DNA of 64,000 nucleotides from Maniola hyperantus. Taxonomy: Eukaryota > Arthropoda > Insecta > Lepidoptera > Nymphalidae. The notes below the pieces were generated by a model. The model did not search any database, was not told where the DNA came from, and saw only the letters and a program-made list of their open reading frames with translations. Location of the stretch: assembly GCF_902806685.2 (NCBI RefSeq), contig NC_048555.1, positions 7,006,001-7,070,000 of the forward strand. Reading direction: 5' to 3'. This document shows positions 56,418-64,000 of this stretch, in pieces (position 1 is the stretch's first letter; every line of letters begins with the position of its first letter). Position numbers and translations under genes: made by a program.

Positions 56418-56574
56418 CTAAGGGTGAGATCTATAGAGCGCACTCTGACTTTGCTTAGACTTTAAGACGGAGTCAAAACGAGACAGGGCTACATCTCTCA
56501 CATAAATCTGTCTCGTTTTAACTCAACCTTAAGTCTGAGCAAAGTCAAAGTGCGCTCTATAGATCTGAGCCTAA
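56418..56574. mobile_element. Near-perfect hairpin MITE
   Basis: GAGATCTATAGAGCGCACTC and its inverse, with arms of about 60 bp through GACTTTGCTTAGACTTTAAG and CGAGACAG. Confidence 0.88.
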
Positions 56575-57406
56575 GTATTTACACGAGAACTTAGGTAGAT
56601 TATATCTACAAAGGGGCGCGAGTGAATTTCAATTCATCTCTACATGCGTAAGCGCTTACTCCTCATTTGGTTTTCATAGTAGCATTAATATTCAGTATAA
56701 ATTATGGATCTGGCAGTCTTTCCGGCGCTCCTGTCACTCTTTGTCAAATGATAATCAGTTGCCACTAGCTTGCCACTATGCGAGATATTATATAACGAGA
56801 TAATCAAACACTGCTGACAGATCATTAGCATATTATTATGCCTCCACTAAATGGCAAAAACAGTAACGAAAACATAAAAACTGACTAGGCATATTAAGTA
56901 TTATTACATTTCACCGCGGTTATTAGCCTCTAGAGGACCGTGTAATTTTTTGCGGAAAGGATCAGCCTGGCTGGCCAATGCGGGATTGCTGCCGGTATTC
57001 TTGGCATGGCGAGTGGGCATAATTTGTACTGTAATTAGGTAATGCTAGCTTTAAGTTATATTGTAACATTTTAAATTTTTTTTTGTTTTTTTTTTTAATT
57101 GAAAAAAATATTATAAAAAATATTCTAAAAATATGAAAAAAATAAGTATTATATATATTATATTTTACGTTAAGTACCTACTGAGTTAAGTATTTGAGGA
57201 GCTGGCGACCAAAACGGTGTAAGTAGTTATACGCTTCTGATCAGATTACTTTTTCTTTAATCCGGACGTTTTTGACTCACTGATCAAATCTCAGAAGTCT
57301 TTCCAAGTTAAACTACCTAAGAGCTCAAACTGTAATGAAATTGAGGCCAAAGTTCATGATTTTCTTTTCTAATACAGTCATTTTCATCATTTTTTATATA
57401 ATGCGT
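56575..57406. other. No gene or recognised repeat
   Basis: T/A-rich run near 57060-57170. Confidence 0.4.
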
Positions 57407-57677
57407 ACAAAATGAGTCCTCAGTTCAGAGTCAGACTATGGTTCTCACGCACCATTTTAACTTTATATGTCAACTGTTATGTCAAAGGTACCTACGATTT
57501 TTAGAAGACCGAGACGGTCACGCGGCTTGACGTCAAGCACGTAGATTTTTGCTTGAGTCAAGTATTTTGACCGTTTACAACAAGCTCTTTGGTAAAATAT
57601 TTTAAAGGTGAACCGTACTTTTGACATAACAGCTGACACAAAGTTAAAATGGCACATGAGAACTCATTTTGTACGGA
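57407..57677. mobile_element. MITE with GTACAAAATGAG inverted ends
   Basis: GTACAAAATGAGTCCTCAG ... GAGAACTCATTTTGTAC, with CACCATTTTAACTTTATATG / AAAGTTAAAATGGCACATG and TGTTATGTCAAAGGTAC / GTACTTTTGACATAACA pairing inside. Confidence 0.88.
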
Positions 57678-58087
57678 CTATACAGTCATTTTCTTTTCTA
57701 TTTCCTGAGCCGGCTTCCATATAATATCATCAGGTGACCTCTCTACTCATCAACTCACTAAAGGTGTTAAAGCTAATCTCGTACGTAGGCGTTGGTTAAT
57801 TCGACAAAGTGTTTATTTGCCGTCCAATAAACCCGATTGTCCAAACAAATTTGACGTTTACGAACCTGCGATATTTACGGAATTCCTTGTATAGAGGCCA
57901 CGAGTAATTTTACAACGTGCTACTTTGGTAACAAGATAGTGTATGGCCGTGAATTCTTTGGTTATCCTGCTCCCAATTATTAAATCAAGACAAAATAGAT
58001 GAATAATAACACCAGCAAAATATGAATATAGAGCTGTTTAATGACTATTGTAAGTATTTTTTTTAATAAAGGTTTTATTAATGTATC
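57678..58087. other. No gene or recognised repeat
   Basis: Ordinary AT-rich DNA. Confidence 0.4.
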
Positions 58088-58382
58088 ATGATCATCATGA
58101 TCAACCCATCGCCGGCTCACTACAGAGCACGATCTCCTCTCAAAGCGAGAAGGTTTGGCCATATCCTACCACGCTGGCCAAGTGCGGATTGGCAGACTTC
58201 ACACACCTTTGAGAACATTATGGAGAACTCTCAAGCATGCAGGTTTCCTCGCGATATTCTCCTTCACCGTTAAAACAATTGATATTTAATTACTTAAAAC
58301 GCACATAGCTCCGAAAAGTTAGAACCGAATCATTGACCTCCGATTAGGGGGCGGACGTCCTAACCACTAGGCTATCACAGTT
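58088..58382 (-). mobile_element. tRNA-derived SINE 2, full length
   Basis: ATGATCATCATGATCAACCC ... GGACGTCCTAACCACTAGGC and TATCACAG. Confidence 0.88.
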
Positions 58383-59371
58383 TATTGTATGCCTAAACGC
58401 AATACCTCTGTTTTTACTTTTTACGCGTAAGAAATATTATAAAGACATACTTACCTAGTGTGTATTCATATAGAACTGATATAACAATAGCCTGTTTTTA
58501 GTTAGAATTTAAAATACTTACCAAGAACACATACAGTATTTTAATATTAAAATGTGTTTGAAGAGCACCCTTAGTTGAAGAATGATCTAATTATTGTTCT
58601 TGAGGAAATTTAAAGGTGCGTCGTGGTGTCGAAAATTTAACGGCAGACAATTTAACGTAAAATATAAATACGTATAAGTAACGTAGTCTGGAATGTAGCG
58701 TAAAATATTTGTAGGTATGTATTTAGCACAGGCAAATGAAGAAAATACTTGCGATAACTACACAGACAGGATAAATACAATATAGAGATGAACTGATGGT
58801 ATTATTTTGCTATTGACTTGTAATCCACGAAACTTTCTTGCCAGCAGCTAAAGAGTAATGAAATCACATCGCACGGTCCAAATGATTTGAGACATTGACA
58901 GATGAAAGGGAAATGGTTAACTTCAATTCGACGCCGGTCATTCGATAAATAAAAGGTAGAGAGACGCTAACTTTCATGTGAAACTTTGTAATTCTTGACA
59001 TGGGTGGATAAACTTACATATTTTTTTCATAGGATATCGGCTTGCATTATTTTGTTGGATACACCAGCGTCTGGTCGAAATATCTATAATAATATAGATT
59101 TTCCTGCTTTGTCTTATTAGTAAATAGTGATTAGTGATGATTCGTCCTAGGACAGTGTTAGAGATTTTGGGATGAGCCTAACTGGACAAAACAAAGAGTT
59201 ATAGTACCTAAGTAATCTTAAGCTCTATATAATAAGTATCTGCTTCGAAAGTACACAGTATATTAAACAGCAATTACTTTCCCATGGTTTTACTTGTAGG
59301 TATATCTGTATAGAAGAAAATCTTGGTACCAATATTTTAAAAAGTTATGTTATAAATATCATTGGTTATCC
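58383..59371. other. No gene or recognised repeat
   Basis: Ordinary AT-rich DNA. Confidence 0.4.
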
Positions 59372-59594
59372 ATACTTATAATATTATAAATGCGAAAGTG
59401 TGTCTGTCTGTCTGTCTGTCTGCTAGCTTTTCACGGCTCAACCGTTCAACCGATTTTGACGAAATTTGGTACAGAGGTAGCTTGCAACCCGGGGAAGGAC
59501 ATAGGCTACTTTTTATCCCGGAAAATTTAAAAGTTCCCACAGGGTTTTTAAAAACCTAAATCCACGCGTACGAAGTCGCGACCATCAGCTAGTT
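59372..59594 (+). mobile_element. Helitron family A, full copy
   Basis: CCATACTTATAATATTATAA ... CGTACGAAGTCGCGACCATC and AGCTAGT. Confidence 0.9.
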
Positions 59595-60401
59595 TACCAT
59601 AAATTCCATAAAAAATAGTGGTGACATTAATATATGGGTAGTATCTACTACTGAATTCTCTTTTTAACCTAGAAATAAATTCGATTAAACTCTCTGCGTC
59701 TATTTTTTTCGTCGATTCTCAATTTAATATTTTTTCATTCCCATTAAGTAGTAGTCGGAAGCAAAAAGTTAATCGAATAATATGATAAAGGTAAAAAAAT
59801 CATACGTTTCTTTATGTCGGATAAGAAATGGAATGAGCTTTCATTCCACGCTTGGGTAAAATCGAATGACGACATTGAAATCTTGTTCTTATTTTTTAAT
59901 AAATCGATCACGAATTGACTATTAGATTCAATAGAATGTTCATTTAATAAAAGGTATTTAAAGTTAGGTATTTGAAAACGCATTTTAGTGAATGTCATAA
60001 ACAGAAAAATCAAGGAGAAACTGATAAAGCGGCTAAGCAAATGATTGCAGTGGATCAGCTAAAAAGGTAACAGAAATATCCTTATTCTATTATGAATACA
60101 TGTAAAACATAGGATAAACTAAAACTTTTGTACATTTTTTTACAGCCAAGAGCGGAAATTTTATTCTAACAACATCGATTTACGTACCGACCTACTGTCA
60201 AACTAGTAATTGTAAAGTAGTAGTCAATTATCCTCTGCTTATACTAAATAGATAATATTTTATAACTATTAAGTATATTATTAGGCACTCTCTTCGTAAA
60301 ATAGACTTTTCAAAGATTTATAGCACTAAATTATTATTAACAAATTGGTAGATTCCTAAATCGCCTATCCTTTAACTCACGTTCCTTAGTTCCAATTATC
60401 T
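59595..60401. other. No supported gene; one 98-codon minus ORF
   Basis: The frame 60040-59744 begins with a hydrophobic run (MLSRFISFSLIFLFMTF) and continues QFVIDLLKNKNKISMSSFDF. It is AT-rich and unsupported; listed for completeness. Confidence 0.3.
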
Positions 60402-60602
60402 ACTAGCTGATGCCCGAGATTTCGTGCGCGTGGATTTAGGTTTTGAAAATCCACTGGGGACTCTTTATTTATTACCTGGGTCACTGCCCAGATCTTTGAC
60501 TATATCCATGCAAACAAACACGTCGATCCGTTGCCCTATTGCGGCGTGATTGAAAGATAAACTAATAAACAAACACAATTTCGCATATTTATAACATGGG
60601 TA
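60402..60602 (-). mobile_element. Helitron family A
   Basis: TACTAGCTGATGCCCGAGAT ... CACAATTTCGCATATTTATA; variant core TCGATCCGTTGCCC. Confidence 0.8.
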
Positions 60603-60829
60603 ATGATCACCGAGTAGCCACCGATGGATAGCGATCGTGAATCACTTATGCCACAAAGATACTGAGCTAAGTATATTATGGATGTACGAACTTTTGACTG
60701 AATGCATAAAATACTGAATGCATGAAATATGTACGGGACAATTTTGTGAAAGCAGTTTTCAGTTACACTGAATCTTCGAATCGGGAACATGTACATAGTA
60801 AAGTAAATACTAGCTAAGCAGTGCCGGCA

Positions 60830-60985
60830 TCACGTTCCTTCCGTTTTAGTCGACATTATCGCGTGTTGGTGTTCGGACGTGTTGGTCTGCGGACTGGCGC
60901 GACAACCACGCGGTATTGCGGCTTTCGCACTTGACCGTATCAACTAACAAAAAAAAGCTTCAGTAAAAAACAAAACCGAACAGTA
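60830..60985 (+). promoter_or_regulatory. GC-richer promoter/5'-exon-like segment
   Basis: The base composition rises sharply over the AT-rich flanks and the segment contains the internal duplication GTGTTGGTGTTCGG / GTGTTGGTCTGCGG. No repeat family was recognised. It lies directly upstream of the tandem units with splice-acceptor-like sites, so it could be the first exon and core promoter of a gene extending rightward. This is inference. Confidence 0.25.
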
Positions 60986-61010
60986 TCCATAGAACGAACT
61001 TCCGCATTTC

Positions 61011-61870
61011 AAGTTTTGTGAATGAGTGAATGATTTTCAGTGAACCGTGCATTAGAGGTCAGTATGTGATTAGTTACGACTTAAGTTATTATTGACACCG
61101 TGTAAGGGTAATGTTTTTCTTTATTACACACGCTTTTCTTGAGTTTTCAGTTGAGCGTTAAAAATTTACTGTGATTGATTTATTACCGGAGCTAATAACA
61201 CTAGCAGGAACTTATTTCAGGACGACGGACGTTTAAATTCGCAGTTATTATCTAATTTTAATATGTTGACTAACTTTTTCCTGATACTTCGTACCTACCT
61301 ACATTTGGAATTTAAAACTTGTGTACGTTCGTAAAAGTTTTGTGAATGAGTGAATAATTTTCAGTGAACCGTCAGGTCAGTGAAAGGTCAGTATGTGATT
61401 AGTTAGGTACGGCTTAAGATATTATTGACTTAGAGAAGGGTAAAGTTTTTCTTTATTAAGCACACTTTTCTTTGAATTTTTTGTTGAGCGTTGAAAACTT
61501 TATTATAATTATTGACTTAAATTATAATCGGTGCTAATAACACAGAAACTCATTGCAGGATGACGTTCAAAGTCGCAGTCATAATCTTGTTTTACTTTGT
61601 ACCGAGACGTGGAATTTAAAAATTACGCTAGCATTTCTCAAAATTTTTGCTTGATAGGACCATAACATTGACTAACAAATAAATTATCAAACACGCTTTT
61701 CTTAGAGTTTTCCGGAAAATATTACACTTAATTACTCGCTGCTAATAATAATAGGTAACACTTCTAACAGTAGCTTATTTCAGGACAACGAGATGTTCAA
61801 TTTCGCAGTTCAGTATCTTGTTTTAGTTCATCGTTGGAATTTCTCAATTTTTTTCTTGATAGAGGTAGGT
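61011..61870 (+). repeat. Three tandem units (~320 bp) each with a splice-acceptor-like mini-exon
   Basis: Unit 1 is 61011-61333, unit 2 is 61334 to about 61655, and unit 3 (5'-truncated) is about 61660-61870. Shared blocks are AAGTTTTGTGAATGAGTGAA, TCAGTGAACCGT, GGTCAGTATGTGATTAGTTA, ACACGCTTTTCTT and a pyrimidine-AG site followed by GACGACGGACG, GATGACGTTC or GACAACGAGATG. In units 2 and 3 this site is followed by ATG and a short hydrophobic frame (MTFKVAVIILFYFV; MFNFAVQYLVLVH) that looks like the start of a signal peptide. Unit 1 lacks the ATG. It may be duplicated 5' exons or simply a tandem repeat. Confidence 0.55.
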
Positions 61871-62025
61871 AGGTACGTGGTTCTAGCGAGAACCTTCGTG
61901 CATAATCTCAATTCTCAAATTTCTAGACCCAGGCGGCTTGAGCTGACCTTGAATGTGTCAATCAGTCAAACCACAACAGAAATCAAATGCTTTGCAAATG
62001 AGGAGCTTGCAAATAAATTGGTATC

Positions 62026-62303
62026 ATCATGATCAACTCATAGCCGGCTCATTGCAGAGCACGGGTCTCCTCGTAGAAGGGTTTGGCCATGTCCATCACG
62101 CTGGCCAAATGCGGATTGGTAGACTTCACACACCCTTGAGAACATTATGGAGAACTCTCAGGCATGCAGATTTTCTCAAGATGTTTCCTTCAACGTTAAA
62201 GCAAGTAATATTTAATTTCTTAAAACGCACATAACTCCGAAAAGCCCGGGATCGAACCGCCCAATAAGACGCGGGCGTTGTAACCACTAAAGTATCACGG
62301 TTT
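62026..62303 (-). mobile_element. tRNA-derived SINE 2, full length
   Basis: ATCATGATCAACTCATAGCC ... GTTGTAACCACTAAAGTATC; the B box inverse GGGATCGAACC is intact. Confidence 0.88.
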
Positions 62304-62390
62304 GGTGGTAATAAAATGGTATAATTGCACGAAATTAAATTTTACATGAGAGCACAAAATTTAAAGAAAGATGTTAAAACTTTGTATGTA

Positions 62391-62613
62391 ACTAGCTTAT
62401 GCTTGCGAATTCGTCCGCGTGGACTACACAAATTTCAAACCCCTATTTCACCGCCTTAGGGTTTAATTTTCAAAAATCCTTTCTTAGCGGATGCCTACGT
62501 CATAATAGCTATCTGCATGCCAAATTTCAGCCCGATCCGTCCAGTAGTTTGAGCTGTGCGTTGATAGATCAGTCAGTCAGTCAGTCAGTCACCTTTTCGT
62601 TTTATATATTTAA
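62391..62613 (-). mobile_element. Helitron family B, full copy
   Basis: AACTAGCTTATGCTTGCGAA ... GTCAGTCAGTCACCTTTTCG and TTATATATTTA. Confidence 0.9.
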
Positions 62614-62894
62614 ATTATGTCATATTGATCGAAATCACGAATTTTGTAGTCAGTTTTGGAAATAAGTGACGAACTCACGAACTTTAAATTAAAGTTGAGC
62701 ACAGTTTTAGGCTGTTTTGTTTGGAAATAAGTTCCGATATGTATTCAATAGGCCAAAAACGTGCGGATGAAAAAAAAAGTATTTTGATCAGAAGTGACCA
62801 CAATCTGGTGTGAATTGATCACATTTTTGTTTGCCAGCTCCTCATAATTTTCATAATAATTATTTATAGGTATATCTAAGTCAGATAGATCGCT

Positions 62895-63265
62895 CATAAT
62901 AAAGCTCAGAGTCACTCAGCGGACGATGGAGAGAGCTATGCTTGGAGTTTCTCTACGCGATAAAATCAGAAATGACGAGATCCATAGGAGAACTAGAGTA
63001 ACCGACATAGCTCATCGGGTTGCGAAGCTGAAGTGGCAATGGGTAGGGCACATAGTTCGTACAACCGATAGACGTTGGGGTCCCAAGGTGCTGAAATGGC
63101 GATCTCGCACCGGAAGACGCAGCGTTGGAAAACCCCCCACTAGGTGGACGGACGACATTAGACGAGTCGCAGGGAGTCGCTGGATTCAGGCGGTGCAAGG
63201 CCGTGGCGTGTGGAAGTCCCTACGAGAGACCTATGTCCAGCAGTGGACGTCTATTGGTTGATGAT
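62895..63265 (+). mobile_element. RTE-type LINE 3' end with intact C-terminal frame
   Basis: The frame 62926-63261 reads MERAMLGVSLRDKIRNDEIH, RRTRVTDIAHRV, KPPTRWTDDIRRVAGSRWIQ and ends YVQQWTSIG. No stop or frameshift; only the RT C-terminus is present, followed by TTGATGATGATAACG. Confidence 0.88.
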
Positions 63266-64000
63266 GATAACGATTATGAAGTGAGATGGTATGATAATGG
63301 TTTGTTTAATTATTGATCGGTGTGTCCCGCACTGAAGCCGAAAAGCCGGATAGGTAGGTATATGTAGAGTTTAGTCAATTTAACCTTAACCTGGCCCGCC
63401 CGCACATTACATTTAAATAAATTGTCGAAACTGTAACAATTACGTGAATATTTATTATTTTAGGCATTGATAGAGAATGTAGCTCTTTATTCGTAATCAA
63501 ATAATAAAAAATTTAAAAAACCCTGTCAAGAAACGAACTAAAAATATTCATATTTGAGAATGGCGGCATGCAATCGTTATGTCGAGTTTTTTTTCAAAAA
63601 AATTATAGCCAGTGTCACTTAGAATGATGTAAGGATTCTACATCACTGGATTCTAAGGATTCTATAGATACCCCATATCTATTTATGGGCCCCATGCATC
63701 TAGGTATATCTCTGCAGACATTTAGAAGTTACGGTGTATAAGGAAACTCATAAACACTAGGTACGTTCTTTTTTTCGGTAGTCCTGTAAAAGAAAAAGTT
63801 CTTCCAAGGGTTTAATGAGAATTTGCTAAAAATATTTTTTTTACAGACAAGATTAACAAACTAGTATAGTACGCTAGAAAGTTAGGAGTTTATGTTAAGT
63901 AATCCATAATCATCGAGGAAAGCTTAGAAGTTAACGATATCCGAAGCTTGGAAAATCAAATACATATAATACCTATGTTGTTGTTCTTAGAAGCAATTAA
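63266..64000. other. No gene or recognised repeat
   Basis: AT-rich DNA at the right edge. Confidence 0.4.

Noticed and set aside
61793..62032. 79-codon frame as a complete small secreted protein
   Set aside because: It runs from the third tandem unit into SINE 2 sequence, so the end is not genuine; only the first residues may be a mini-exon.

Overview
The window reads as nuclear DNA of a moth or butterfly (Lepidoptera). It is AT-rich, has spliceosomal GT-AG introns, shows many TAGGTAGGTA / ACCTACCT motifs, and is crowded with repeat families that I recognise from lepidopteran genomes: Lep1-like non-autonomous Helitrons, two tRNA-derived SINE families, RTE-type and other LINE remnants, the GGTTCCGTA...GGCCGGTTTT repeat and many foldback MITEs. 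There is no sign of bacterial, organellar or viral gene organisation. The species cannot be named from sequence alone.

Two protein-coding genes can be reconstructed completely. (1) On the + strand, a five-exon gene (4785-32547, coding sum 1542 nt, 513 aa) encodes a major facilitator transporter of the SLC46 family (proton-coupled folate transporter-like). Its introns are 5.8, 15.5, 3.3 and 1.6 kb and filled with transposon debris. All four junctions keep the frame. (2) On the - strand, a four-exon gene (37969-33530, coding sum 1098 nt, 365 aa) encodes an unrecognised, probably mitochondrial, helix-rich protein with PPR/TPR-like character. The two genes converge, with a LINE 3' tail in the roughly 1 kb gap between their stop codons.

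Layout. 1-4.1 kb: transposon copies, including an inverted partner of an element at 48.6-49.7 kb. 4.4-4.8 kb: promoter/5'UTR of the transporter. 5.8-32.5 kb: transporter introns, with nested SINE/hAT MITE, tandem and chimeric Helitrons, a self-nested GGTTCCGTA repeat and a degenerate RTE reverse transcriptase. 33.5-38 kb: the second gene. 38-47 kb and 48-60 kb: repeat-rich DNA without a confident gene. 47.4-47.6 kb: one isolated candidate exon with a strong donor site. 60.8-61.9 kb: a GC-richer promoter-like segment followed by three tandem units of about 320 bp, each with a splice-acceptor-like site, two of them followed by a short start-codon ORF; possibly the 5' end of a gene running off the right side. 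62-63.3 kb: SINE, Helitron and RTE remnants.

The transporter would act in a cell or endolysosomal membrane and the second protein probably in mitochondria; nothing in the sequence links them functionally. No CRISPR, rRNA gene or functional tRNA gene was found. Transposon boundaries are approximate (often within 5-10 bp), except where target-site duplications fix them.
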